A stretch of 64,000 nt of DNA from assembly GCA_907163375.1 (NCBI GenBank), contig CAJQUW010016168.1, forward strand, positions 62,001 through 126,000, given 5' to 3'. The translations under genes and the position numbers were made by a program. Shown here piece by piece: positions 23,395-35,335 of the stretch (positions are counted from its first letter, which is position 1; each line of letters begins with the position of its first letter). The notes below the pieces were generated by a model that saw nothing but the letters and a program-made list of their open reading frames with translations, searched no databases and was not told where the DNA came from. This stretch comes from Prostheceraeus crozeri (Eukaryota; Platyhelminthes; Polycladida; Euryleptidae).

Positions 23395-23862
23395 TAGCGC
23401 TAATGAAACGGCACAATTTGCTGTCATAATACCACAGCAATCGAACAATTAGCAACCAGTTCAACATTAAACACGCCACATTGTTCGAAGTTTCAGTGAC
23501 TGTTATCAACCGGATCACGCAGCAAAGAGACATAGTCGATGTCAAGTTCTACAAAGAAGTTTGCAAACGTATTTTTTATTTGCCTGCTATCTATTTTTGA
23601 TAATGTTCGGAAAGACTAACATTATCGAGAAAAATTTTACGCAATTATCTGAATTCTTCGAATCCGAAGGAATCGTTGCGATTGGAGCATTTTGAAGGAA
23701 TTCACAACAATCCGCAAGCGACGCGCGACTGTTTTTCCGATCTGTGCATGGCATTAAAAATATCCTTTTGCCCAGTTAGTAAGTTTCTGAATGTGCCTTT
23801 GTTTTGAATCAATTTGCATTTCTAGCAAAGTGATACGCTTAAACAATCTAATTCTTTGGTGG
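23395..23862 (+). repeat. 470-bp dispersed repeat, copy 1
   Basis: The sequence from AATGAAACGGCACAATTTGCTG to AAGTGATACGCTTAAACAAT is repeated at 48263-48712 in the same orientation with many substitutions and small indels. Shared blocks include GTTTCAGTGACTGTTATCAA, GGAGCATTTT.AAGGAATTCA and CAATCCGCAAGCGACG. No frame is conserved between copies. Type unknown: it could be the body of an unclassified element or an old segmental duplication. Confidence 0.75.
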
Positions 23863-26009
23863 ATGCTGTATAGCTCTGTGCATACCGTAGTGCTTTGCAA
23901 TGGTTGTGATGTTTAGCCTTTGATTTCAACTGCACCTCGCTATTCACCTTCGATTGACACTTAATTAACTCTGTTTTGAGATAAATTAATTTCTTCTGGC
24001 TCTTTACTATTCGTCATCCATTTTATAAGAAAGAAATCTGCAGAAAACGACCTTAGAACCAAAATCGAAGTTATTAACTTTCAGTTCATTGAAGACGAAC
24101 ATCCTTGCCGTCAATTCGAAAGAAAATGCACCGAGCTTCATCGGTCGAAACAGTTCACCCGAAAATGTATTACTTAGACAGTGAAATGAAAGGAGAGGGG
24201 CTATTGTCGAAAGGTTTCATTCGCCATCGAGTGAAAGGCTACTTTTCACGCTATCCCGACCTCAACACTGGCTGCTCTCTCAGACTAATCACTCGATAAT
24301 AAACTATTGTTGCCGGCTATTGAGCGAGGGGAAGAGAGAAGCTGCACAAGGGATTAGCAGGGATTCGATTTTGAGCCGATCTAAGAGATGCGTGTATTAG
24401 ATAGGTCGTCTTTAAAGGAGAGAGATGGGCCGAAGAAAAGAGAAGAATTCGGCGTGTTGAGAATATCCCGGATAAGGAGAAGAGCCTTTATGCTCATGAA
24501 TTCATGTTTCTCAAACTTATCATGACAAGAAATCATCGCAGAAATAAAGAATGAACAGAAAATATCAATGGTGATAATATTTTGATACAATGTGACGTTT
24601 GTTTTACACAAAGCTTATTTATATCTGAAAATTTTCTGTTTGGCCCTGTTCAGTCGATCGTCAGCAGGCAGCTCAACGCATTGGTAGCCATTATTGTGTT
24701 AGGCAGCAGCTGCTTTCCACCACACATTGTCTGTTCCACCACATGTCTACTATCTCCACAAATCCACATTCGTCCACTGATGGAGTACTGTTGCTACCTG
24801 TGAGCGGCGCTCCACAGGCACATCTTAAGCTTCCTCTCCTTCAGACGGGGTGTAGGTTTACTTAGACTCCTCTACAGATACTATTTCGGTAGAAGCAGCT
24901 CTGCAGTAAATGAGTGTGTGCCCAAGCCTAAGATCTCCAGAGGCACGCATAGAGGTAGTGCACTCACATGCTATCATTTGAGCTTGGAACGCACATGTGC
25001 CGTGAGTGGCTCGATAAGCTACTTTCTTCTCACGACGGAGCTTATCAGCTTCTTCATACTGCTGTCTCTGATCAATATAATCTTGACACTTTCAAGGGCG
25101 TGCGAACAGTTTTCTGCTGAGGGTAATTCAATAAGTATAAAAGTTGATATAATTATATAAAAAGATCTAATCTTTGCGCTAGAGTACTTTCAACACTGGT
25201 GTGACACAACACAAGTAGACAGTACTGACGTAAATGATAGGATCTTTTTGTTTAATTATATTAACTTTTATTGGTGGTTTAAACTGTGCACATGAAATAA
25301 CTAAATGACTTAATAGCTGTCAGTCATTCTCTTTAGATATTCAATGTGCTAAGACAGATATTTCTTGTCAGTTTTGTTGATCAGTCCATTTTGTCTAAGA
25401 ACGTTTAATTATAATTGGAGTCATGTCATAAAAGTCTTTGTATCTGTGATGCGATTAAATGCTAATAGACAGACCACTCACTTTAGACATGAATTCGGCT
25501 TCAGTCGGAAAGATTATGAGAATGAATAATGTGATTACGACAGTTCATTCAATTTGTGAGCAATATTAATCAATGTATACTTCAATTTCTTCTTTTCGAT
25601 TTTGATATAAAAGGAATTCATTTCTGCAAGGTTGTAACTTGTTAAGCAACAAATTGTGGTTGGATTGTTACTGTTAGTAATCTCTGTCTGCTGCATTCAT
25701 TTTGATTAAACGTTTTCTATTTTGGTTACAAAGCCGTGCTAAATGTACACACGCATGTGAATTTCGATAGTTAATTGCGTTTCGAACCTTTTCATATTTA
25801 CACAAGTGTCTCGATTTTTGCTATCACAATGTACGCTGCCATGTACTAGAATTCCATGGAATCTAAAATTGCTCGATCAAATGCAAGTTCAACCCACACA
25901 TCTGTAGAATCAATCGCAACACGCTTGCTTTTACAAGAAGGTCTTCAGGAACATTTTCAAACTTCTTGGTTGTTTTGATTATTCACAACAGCCGCAATAA
26001 AGTAATAAT
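23863..26009. other. No gene recognised
   Basis: Contains a mildly GC-richer stretch at 24090-24440 with purine runs (GAGCGAGGGGAAGAGAGAAG) and short frames in several phases, none recognisable. The rest is AT-rich. Confidence 0.4.
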
Positions 26010-26150
26010 GGCGCTGTGGCCTCGTGGTAGAGTGTTCGTTCTACGTCCGGGAGATCTTGGTTCAAACCTCGGTCGGGTCAAACTTTAGACTGTTAAAATA
26101 GATACATTCTGCATTATTGCTAAACCCTCAGCAGAAGAAAATGAGAGCCG
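26010..26150 (+). mobile_element. tRNA-derived SINE, GGCGCTGTGGCCTCGTGG family
   Basis: The head GGCGCTGTGGCCTCGTGGTA is followed by GAGTGTTCGTTCTACGTCCG and the good B box GGTTCAAACCT at 26059-26069, with a fair tRNA-like fold. The tail includes CCCTCAGCAGAAGAAAATG. A relative is 380 bp downstream at 26389. Not a tRNA gene: the acceptor 3' half is degenerate and the B box is followed by non-tRNA body. Confidence 0.7.
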
Positions 26151-26388
26151 AATAAATAACAACTAGGTCACATGGAAGAAAGACTACACACCTAATGTGC
26201 CTCCGAGTATAAACAAACCTCATTTATTTCAATTTTTTCATTTATCGGCCGATGTGAGAGGTGAAGAGTTCGTGAATGCCAACCCGAATTCATGCCACCA
26301 TGAGACGCCATGGCAGTATAAATCAGCTGATTTGATCATGTTCGTCATTATATTTGACAACCACTTCAAACCGGAGATCATGAAACCA

Positions 26389-26480
26389 GCGGAGTGGCCT
26401 TGTGGTATAAATTGTTCGCTCTGCGTCTGAGAGACCTTATTTCAATCCTGTGATAGGACAAACCTAAGAGATGATTAGAG
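26389..26480 (+). mobile_element. Degraded SINE, same family as 26010
   Basis: GCGGAGTGGCCTTGTGGTATA, GTTCGCTCTGCGTCTGAGAG and TATTTCAATCC correspond block by block to the head at 26010-26070 but with B-box damage. Tail truncated. Confidence 0.6.
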
Positions 26481-29400
26481 CAAGTAAATCTTACATGCTT
26501 ACATTCAACACAAAATATTTATTTCATCATTTTCCCGAGAGACTTGTCAGAGAGCATGTTTCTACGACCTTCAAGTGAAACAAAGCAGTTACCAGCATGC
26601 CCTTAAGAATCTGCGCTCTATCCCAAGACGATTCGATGTTATAGGCCTGATTACAATGGATCAAAATGTTCGAGTACTAAACGAACCAACGCACAGGCCT
26701 ACTGTGCAGATCTTTAAAGCGAAGCAGATGAACATGGCTATATGAATTCCGGGTATGAATGCCTAACAGGGACTGCAATTTTCAGCTAATTCTGTAATTC
26801 CGTTTATCAGCCAAACATTTTTTTGAATCTGGTAACTTGTCCAAAAATTCAGTAAAAATAATGAGGGTTGGGGATAGGGGCATCTAGATTTTCTGAATTT
26901 TTCTAGATGACATGGAAATAGAGATTTATTTATCACTTGCAAGTTATTGATACTTTTAGCTTTCCAAACACAAAGATGTCTAGACCGAATCAAAATTCCC
27001 TGCTCTAGCACATTATGTCTTATTGTTAACTGCTGATTATGGGCCACTAATAGGGTGTGACATTAAGTGAAATTTTATCATGTCTTATTATCTCTAAAAC
27101 TCATGAAATATTTTGAAAAAGATGTTCATTTTTGACCGAAAATTGTTCGTATTTTTCTTCGACCATGAAACTGGTGATGAATATTTTGATCATATCAATA
27201 TTTGGTCTAAGTGGAGAGCATTGAGTATGGCAATGTGAATGACTGTAAGTACGAACTGTGATATCTAGGTTATGATGTACATAGTAATGTAGAAGATGTA
27301 TGAATATATAGAAGATGTGGTACAGTGAACATTTTATAAGATTTCGAGGCCTACGGCAATTGCTAGAAGTTAACACACCAAGAAATCCAATGAAGCCAAC
27401 ACCATTACATTACAATTGGGTCAGTGCAGTACATGTATGCGTCGCTTCTTCTTTTCAGTTTCCGCAAATGCGCTTCGGTCGAATTGCAGTCGCTGGCGTA
27501 TGGTGTAGAATTACGGGAGTGATTGAAAATGATAATCTTTATCGCAAAAGGATGCATTCATGTGTAAATATGTAAATGTAGATAACTTGAATATTCTTGA
27601 ATTCCAAATTCGCTTCACACGAGTCGACTGATCGTCCTGGTGTGATGATTTACACAAATACCCAAACCTCATATAAGCGATGAATCTGATTTAAGATTCA
27701 TGTACATGTCAACACGAAGACACGCCTTTCCTGATCATCCTAGGAATGCTATTCATCCAGGAACCTGAAGGTCCCTGAGGTGATCTCAACCATTTCTACT
27801 GTCCGTTTAAACATCAGTGTCATTATTTCATCACCATGTGCTGCTTCAAATGCTGATCCAGAATTGGCTTTGAGGAAGAGGTGTAACAGCGAGCAATTGA
27901 ATTCTCATCGCAGTTGACCTGTTAATACGTGTTAACATGCAATTATGCGGTCTGGAGTTTTGATGGCAGGATTTTATAGGCTTTTCTCTCCTCTCGATTT
28001 CCTGGCTTCGTTCCTGCTTTCATGGGCGTGGTTTTAGTTTATAATTTGGGAGAATGTGATTTATTACAATTCAAAATCAAGTAGGACTGTGGCGAACCTG
28101 TCGAAAATCAATTTTTGTTTTTAAACTATTGAGTGTTCTTATCCATCAATTTCTAATACAACATTATTTGGCGACGAGCGAAATTAGCTGAACTTACAAA
28201 GTAATACTGTATATGAGTCATTCCACAGTAGCGACCGTTTCATTTTGACTTTTGAGCAGTGAAAAATATTTCATCAGAAGTTGTCATACTGAAGAAATAA
28301 ATCGATGGTATCATATACACCGAAAGCTATCACTAAGTAATGGTTTTGATACAATTTCGTGCTTTTTTCCAGCACTTTTTTTATTTTTAGCAATTTTAGC
28401 ACTAGATGTACCCGGTGGCGGTCGTTTAAAAAAGACACGCGTATCAGTTACCTGTACAGAAAGAGATCTTTCTAGGGAGCTGCTGCTGATTCTGTAGAGT
28501 ACCGGTATACTTTCATACACTCTAGTAGCAATATCACAAGTAATAGAATTGTTTCATTTTCTCAAATTGTCTGCAGATCAAAATAAAATTGGTATAGCGA
28601 TCGTTTCTTGAAAATTACTTTTGAATGTATGACGAGTTATTGAAATTTAACTATATGAATTATGAAAAATAGCTGTTTTACGAATTGCTGTGATAGTTAT
28701 CAGGTGAAACTATCACCTTAAGTTGTAAAGGTTTAGAATATTGTCTTTATGAAAATATAGGCAAATGGCAGCTTCAACAAGTAGGCTACGGTATCTATGA
28801 TTCCGACGGATGTCTCACTTTTAGTACATTGCCCTAAACGAAATTGATCTAAAATGAAGACCCTTCTCCTCGGAAAAATTCTCTCCTAATAAAACTTACC
28901 TCGGGAAAATCCCTCATCTCAATCAAACATGCCAATTTTAATAGCTTAAAAGTGCATAAAAGCACTTGTTGCTATCAATGACTGAACTGAACTATGACCT
29001 GTGTTTGCCATGTCTATAGGATCAGTATATGTTAGATCATATCTAGGGCAAACTTTCAATTTTTGATGATTTGCAGACCCTCGTCTAGTTAATTGACAGA
29101 GGGAGACAGTGCTTTTGAAGAGACTTAATACACAATGACCATCAACACTTTGTTGACCGGGTCTGTAAGTGAAGCGTTCAAAGTGGACAATGCAAGCATC
29201 CTTATTGTTGTCATTATCTATCCGCTATTAACACCTCGATAAAATTAACTTTGTTTAATGAAATAGGGTGCTTTTGAGAAAGAAAATCCTTTTGGAAGGG
29301 CATTATACAATTATCTGCTGCACATCAATTACTTAGCTTTAGAAATTAACGCTCGAAAAAGTATACATGTGCAACAATACAAAATTAAGACTGCGTACAA

Positions 29401-30152
29401 TGGGGGATTTTGTTCGGGAGGGATTTCGTCCGATCATCATAAATACTGTGCTTTCATCCTTTCATAGTCGGACTTATATTATGTCAGACAGATATGTTTT
29501 AAGTGATATACACATACATGGTGTCCGCGACTTGGAAGACCTAGAATGTACATACTGTGACTTGGAAAATCTCGAAATTATAGTCAATAAAGCCTGCGGA
29601 CACTCTGTATAGAGGCAAATTTATTAGATAACTACCTAATGTCACGAAAATATATGATTAAATTTTATTGTGTGCATAACTTGCTGTCATTATATTGATT
29701 AATTGAAAAATATACTCTGCCATTTCATAAAAGTCTCATTAAATGACTAATGAGATACCACTGATCAATGAGACACACACATCTGATTAAATGACTCAAA
29801 CTATAGTATTTATGAAATACATTGCACATACTATACAGATGGACGGTCAAAATTTTCGATAGAATTTGATTTTTTTTGTGTTTTTATGTTGAAATCCTTT
29901 CTCATGCACTTTTGTGATATACACCGCATTACATTCTCCCCTGCGTTTGATTCGCCACAAATGATCATCATTGATTGAATCACGTCTAGAATAAAGCGAA
30001 TATTCTCCGCTGACAAGTGATGTGAATTGATTCCAGGTAAGTCTACAAAGATGTCATTGCTAATGCTGATGAATGCTGATTAGGAGGCGATAATTCCCGT
30101 CATTTACAATGTGAATACACATATTCATTCTCACTCCTTACCTCCACAGTCT
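26481..30152. other. No gene recognised
   Basis: About 3.7 kb of AT-rich sequence with no supported exon or transposon end. Frames at 26763-27047, 28252-28497 and 29367-29612 (about 80-95 codons) have no recognisable motif. Confidence 0.45.
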
Positions 30153-30160
30153 ACACCCAT

Positions 30161-31135
30161 TAGAGATGTACAACGGCTATGAACTGAAGCCAGAACCCGA
30201 CCCCACCAACTTCCACCCGAATCAGAGCCATAATTTTGAACTCGAGTCGAAAATTCTACCTGTGCTAAAAAGAACCGTACACAGCTCGTAAAAAAATGAA
30301 AAATCAAATTACTGCGACTGCGGAGAATACATTCCCCAATACCTAGGATTGATCCTTTGAGAAAGGAGCAAAGAGAGTAATGAAGAGGAAATTTCCCTTT
30401 TTTCGACAGGAATCTGTTTTTTACATTTTTCATTTGGGCAATAGTGCTACTTGATTTCATCCATTAAGTCCGTGAAGTGTAAATTTTGACTGGTTAGAAT
30501 ATACACATTATTAGAATATACATTGCATGTATTGTTACAATATACTATTAATAGATTAAAGCGCCATTTCAAAAACTTCATGAATAATAAAGTAATTAAT
30601 TATGGAAGTGGTGATGATATATTTCTGATATTTCTATAGTGACATATTTCTTATCTACATCGGTTCGTTACATCACTATAATGCGCCTGTCATATCGGAG
30701 TATGCGATTTCAATAATAATATTTGCAATGTTATCATAACAACCTATTATTAATATTTACTTACATAGTTATTATAATTCATTATAATGTATAATTAGCC
30801 TGTATCAATAGTTGGATTATTATGATCGCTTCTTTTCAAATACTATGCCGATCTGCAAAATGCACCTAAAAAACTGAGCTGCAGTTTGGTGAATTAAGAA
30901 CCAAAAAGCGTTAGTAACAAATATGCGATTGAGGATATTTGGTCAACATTCCGTATACATACATAAAGTTTGTATGCGTATAACTACAAAGGAGGTCAGC
31001 GAAGCTTGAGCACATTTGTATAAATTTCTAAATTTCATAAATTCATAACTCGAGAATAAAACCCAAATGCTTTACAATCAACCGAAGCCCGAAATGAATT
31101 CACAAACCCGACCCGGGTCAGGTTTGCACACCACA
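30161..31135. mobile_element. hAT-like non-autonomous element with 8-bp TSD
   Basis: The exact direct repeat ACACCCAT occurs at 30153-30160 and 31136-31143. The element begins TAGAGATGTACAACGG and ends TTTGCACACCACA (inward TGTGGTGTGCAAACC). These share the G.TGT.CAA pattern of hAT ends but are not a strong match. Just inside, AACCCGACCCC and GACCCGGGTCAGG mirror each other loosely. The 975-bp interior has no transposase. The TSD is the strongest evidence; the TIRs are decayed. Confidence 0.6.
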
Positions 31136-31143
31136 ACACCCAT

Positions 31144-31929
31144 GCTTGTTTTTAACAAAGAATTCCTGCGTTGTTAGAAATTGAATAATGATCGCAGACA
31201 CATTTTCAATCTGATAGTTCAGTCTGAATTATTCATTTCTTCGATGAACTTTCGACTTGCCCAAATTGTATGTAATAACTCATAAAGATCTTTAGAAATT
31301 TAATTCATTCCTTCCATTCTATTTCCACAAGGTCCAATTCGATCCTCGTGTATCTGCATTCTCTCACAAGCGCCTTCTCTCCCACTCCCTCTCTCCCCTG
31401 CCACCAAGGAGGTTGAATAATTGATGAAATTCATCTCGCATCTACTTAGCCCGTGTCACGCTCGTCGGCCTCCGGTATGGGAGAGGGGCAGAGTTGTCGG
31501 GATAAGAGAGTTGTAGGATTGACTCGAGAGTATTGGAGGTTGGTTGAACGTCCTGCGATAACATCATAACCTTTGATGGAGCGCACGCCACTTGCGCCGT
31601 TAAATCAGCGTTGATTCAGAACGCTATCAAAACATCGAATACACACGTCTGCTGTGTCTGATGAGAGAAAAAAATGAGATGGGGGAGGAAAAATGGAGCC
31701 TCAGTTTGTTTACCGATAACAAGATCCAACTCAAGCTAATCATCTCGGCTTTTGTTAACAAAAGTCAGTTTTGTAAACGAAAAAGTCGGAGGGAGAGCAT
31801 AAATGTAGACATGTATTTTTCTGTACCAGCGGCCCGTGGTTTAACAAATAAACAAGCGCGTGTGATTTGAAGGTGGATCGGCCCATCCTAGTCTTCAAAT
31901 TCTGGCGTCAAGCTAGTATGTGTAAGTTT
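31144..31929. other. No gene recognised; GC-richer patch
   Basis: 31365-31640 is GC- and CpG-richer than its neighbours (CACGCTCGTCGGCCTCCGG; GGAGCGCACGCCACTTGCGC) and begins with a pyrimidine-rich run. It could hold an unrecognised exon or a regulatory element. The 69-codon plus frame at 31661-31870 has no recognisable domain. Confidence 0.35.
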
Positions 31930-32653
31930 TAGCCCAGAAGCCAGTAAGAGTTTCTGCAGAGAACGATGCCGAAAAGGATCCTTTCATAGATTGATGTACA
32001 CCCTATGCCTACGACGAATCTGGGCGTCTACCGAGTTCTAGTTAGTTCCTCTTCTTGTCAGACAGGATAAAAGAAAAACACATGCTAATCCAATGGACAT
32101 AGATTGCAGTTTTTGGTAGAAATGAAATTTTCTGAGTTTTCTATTATTAACTGGAAACTACTAAGCCCAGAGTCAAAAGTTTTGACTTGGAATCTCTTCA
32201 GATGATTTCATATTGTGTTTATGTGCCCCTGTCGATGAAACTAAACACATTCATATATGACAAGTCTCCTAATGTCGGCAAGCACAAGTTTTTTGTAAGC
32301 TTAATCCACATTTAACCCCTCTCGCATACATTGTCGACCAGAAGCATGATAATAACTCATGCACATAATTGTAAATGACCTGAGGACATTGCATGTCAAA
32401 AATTATGCCTCTAGACTTAGAATTTTCTAACACAATAAGAGAAAACATAGAAAATTTCACTTTAACCAAAAACTGCAATCTGTGTCCCATTGGATTGACT
32501 AGTGCTTTTCTTTGATCGTATCTGACAAGAAGAGGAACTCACTAGAACTCGACAAACGCGCAGATTCGTAGTAGGCATAGGGTGCACATCATTCTGTGAA
32601 AGTATCATTTTCGGCCTCGTTCCCTGCAGAAACTGGTGCTGGCCGCCGGACTA
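31930..32653. mobile_element. Long-TIR DNA element, copy 2
   Basis: Uninterrupted relative of 17982-19027. It starts TAGCCCAGAAGCCAGTAAGA and ends with GCTGGCCGCCGGACTA, with arms of over 250 bp each that mirror one another (GAGGAACTCACTAGAACTCG at the right against the same word inverted near 32030). It lacks the 313-bp insertion of copy 1 and so gives the empty-site sequence GACATTGCATGTCAAAAATT. The left arm is more diverged than the right. Confidence 0.7.
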
Positions 32654-32869
32654 AAGACGATCTCTTGATGGATATCCTCGCTGGAAATACAATGTTGTGA
32701 GTTTCTCTCCTTAGACCAATAGTTCCTGCAGTGATGATGATTCACAAGCTTGTGTCTACAAGTTGATGATGCCATGAATTTAGTAGACTTAGTTTGATCT
32801 ACACTGTGAAAAAGCGTTATTGAAACGTAAATCTTCAGTTTAACCTGTGATTGACCAAGGAGTCAATAG

Positions 32870-33591
32870 CAGGCCCGTAGCCACGGGGGGCCTGGGGTCC
32901 AGGCCCCTCTGTTAATTTTTGTGACCCCTCTGCTAAAATAGTTATCTATATGATCAATTTACAATCAATAAAACGAATCAATCAAATCGTCGGAAGTGAG
33001 AACAAATTGGAGGGGGGAATTGATTGATGAATGGCGAGAACGGAATTTTTTGTCGGCACAGATCAATTGTAGGAGTGAAACAACTATGTAGCGAGTGTTG
33101 AACGTTTACATCGCAGTGCGTCTCATCTTTGTTATTTATGTCGGAAATTTCCAGATTTTAACCAGACATTCTGAAAGAAAAATCAAAGTACATTCTATCT
33201 AAATTCTACAGGTGTATCATTATCAATCACGACAAAACATGACAGGAAGAATTAACAGAAATGTCATAATTTCATTAATTAAGAAAATCTACAGTATCTG
33301 TGTATGTTTACTGACATTTCAAGATGTCGGCATCCTCTCCTACCAATTAAAATACACGTGGCCCATCCTTCATCCGCAAGATGACGGTTGGTTCTCGATA
33401 CAAAGTTAGACTATCAGCTTGTCCGCTTAAAGAATTTAATTCTGTGGTTCCACAGAGTTAGATTTAAACTACAAATGCAGATATTATTGATTCAAGATTG
33501 TAGTCTTCTCATGGTTGATGATGTTCACATCAACTTTCTCTCCTTTGGGGCCATGCCACCCCCCTGTAGATCAGATCTGGTTACGGGCCTG
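32870..33591. mobile_element. hAT-type element, left member of an inverted pair
   Basis: Begins CAGGCCCGTAGCCACG (end type A, with about 100 bp mirrored at 34250-34349) and ends ...GATCTGGTTACGGGCCTG (end type B). It is preceded by GTCAATAG (32862-32869). The reverse complement of that octamer, CTATTGAC, lies in the 14-bp spacer that follows (33592-33605), consistent with an 8-bp hAT TSD that has since been flipped. The 722 bp carries no transposase. Confidence 0.7.
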
Positions 33592-33735
33592 CCCATACTA
33601 TTGACCAGGCCCGTAACCAGATCTGATCTACAGGGGGGTGGCATGGCCCCAAAGGAGAGAAAGTTGATGTGGACATCATCAACCATGAGAAGACTGCAAT
33701 CCTGAATCAATAATATCTGCATTTGTAGTTTAAAT
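33462..33735. repeat. Near-perfect 130-bp palindrome with 14-bp spacer
   Basis: The arms 33462-33591 and 33606-33735 are inverted copies of each other with only three mismatches by eye. They are the facing ends of two hAT elements. The spacer CCCATACTATTGAC is the reverse complement of the sequence obtained by joining the outer flanks (GTCAATAG + AGTATGGG sharing AG). Because of the symmetry, open frames appear on both strands (plus 33388-33705, minus 33525-33722); these are not genes. Confidence 0.9.
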
Positions 33736-34349
33736 GATTGTTGTTATTTAAGTTAGTTAATTATGTAATGAAAGACTTTAATGCATGATAATATAAACTC
33801 CTGTATATATTGTGTAAACCTCTTCTTACAATAATCAACTATCGCATATGCTTATACATGAAATTACAAGTTGCATAATTATTAGAAAAAGCATTATGAA
33901 TATGATGTAGCCTAATTTTGTTTGAATGTATTACATGTATATCAGACGATTTAAGACTGCATGAAGCCTTTTTCTATGATAATTAGTTTGAGTATAGAAT
34001 CACTGTATGATCTTGCAGCACATGATCACTTCACAAAGAGAGCATCAATTTAGAAAATCCAATCATTTTTCTATTGGTATATACTGTATCGAGAGGGTTC
34101 AACAAAAGATAGATGTCGTGAGAGTGTGAAGATGATTCTTTCACAGACATTTTAGGATTCAAATATTTCATTTGAATTGTTGTTTCCAAATATAAATTAA
34201 TAATGTAGACCTGCCATCAAAGTAATCCTGACACTGCCTTAGTATAGGATAATGAATTGTATATTGATCATATAGATAACTATTTTAGCAGAGGGGGCAC
34301 AAAAATTAGCAGGGGGCCTGCCTCCTATGCCCCCGTGGCTACGGGCCTG
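33606..34349. mobile_element. hAT-type element, right member of an inverted pair
   Basis: Begins with end type B (CAGGCCCGTAACCAGATCTG) and ends with type A (GTGGCTACGGGCCTG). It is followed by AGTATGGG (34350-34357), whose reverse complement CCCATACT starts the 14-bp spacer, again an inverted 8-bp TSD. Beyond the terminal 100-130 bp its interior does not resemble that of 32870-33591, so the two are related by their ends only, or have diverged or been rearranged inside. Confidence 0.7.
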
Positions 34350-34357
34350 AGTATGGG

Positions 34358-34490
34358 AGTGTTAATGCTATTTATTCTAAAGGATGTGAGCTAGGCCTGC
34401 TGATGAAATGAAAGCTATTAAGAACGTCCCGTTTTTCAAGTGAAAATGCATCTCAATATTTAATGATTATATTTAAATTGTGTTTTCTTA
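34358..34490 (+). repeat. Dispersed repeat, copy B
   Basis: GAGCTAGGCCTGCTGATGAA and TTTTTCAAGTGAAAATGCAT then CTCAATATTTA match 60455-60560 and the inverse of 17255-17345. The bases just after the hAT pair (AGTATGGGAGTGTTAATGC) resemble the SINE 3' end AGTATGGGGAGTAATAACGC at 54.69 kb, so the hAT pair may have landed in an old SINE. Confidence 0.55.
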
Positions 34491-35169
34491 ATTAAATAAT
34501 AATTGTTTTCACGAAGATTAAACGGCAATTTTTCACCACTCATTGTGATATGCTTGCCGAAAGAGCGCAGTGATGGAGGCAAAGATGTCGCTATGAGAAC
34601 TGAAAGGGAATTTTTAATCGAGTAAAAGCATGGAGGTAAGATTGCTTGCTATTTTTGCTATCTTAATGTAGAGGGAAGATGAAAAGGCGAGTCGATGGTT
34701 ATTTCACTACCGAAGAATATCAATTTCTACCAAAAGTGCCGCAAACCGTGTAATTACATTGAAACGTTTGATAAGCTGGTGACTGCTCAGTGATAGTAGC
34801 TCTTCAATGCACTTAAAACAATTTCTTCTCTTCGACAAGCTTATTAACACTTATCATTGAATTTCTGCTCTGCGTTGCCTTACATGGAATGCTGAATAAA
34901 ATTGTGATGTAATCGAGAATGAAAGAAAGAATTTGTAAAACTGCATCAGTTTGATGAAAATATGTAGGAGAGAGATGGTTGATGATGCACTCAAACTGCT
35001 AAAATTAGCAAACAATTTGCAAGATTGAATCTTTCCCTCATGAGGTTATATGAAACCTTTGCTTCGGCTATCACATTCACAAATGACACCTCTGATGCTT
35101 ATACTCGCAATGATTTCATGTGCTTATGAACAATAGAATGAAATGAAGTGACTTAACAAGAGATATTTC

Positions 35170-35335
35170 AAATTGCCATGCAAAAGATGTGCGTCTGGGA
35201 GGATTCAAACCCACGACCCCAGGTCAACTACACCTCTGCTCTACCAACTGAGCTACGAGCCTCTTACATGCGACTGTGTCAATTGGCAGGATCAAGCACT
35301 CACCACCACACATCAGTTGTCATAGCAATTATAAT
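35170..35335 (-). mobile_element. tRNA-Thr-like SINE, copy 2
   Basis: The minus-strand tRNA-like body 35191-35263 is 73 nt. It has GTAGCTCAGTTGGTAGAGC (near-perfect A box and D arm), anticodon loop GTAGTTG (anticodon AGT, threonine) and B box GGGTTTGAATCC. Acceptor pairing is broken (GAGGCTC against CAGACGC). Leader (ACTGATGTGTGGTGGTGAG, GACACAGTCGCATG) and tail (CATCTTTTGCATGGCAATTT) match the 4465-4640 copy. Confidence 0.8.

Noticed and set aside
33388..33722. Overlapping 105- and 65-codon frames with identical peptide segments on both strands
   Set aside because: They are produced by the near-perfect palindrome; the same arm is read in both directions.
35191..35263. 73-nt sequence that looks like a tRNA-Thr(AGT) gene
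   Set aside because: Acceptor stem halves do not pair and the flanking sequence is shared with another copy at 4.5 kb, so it is a SINE or pseudogene.
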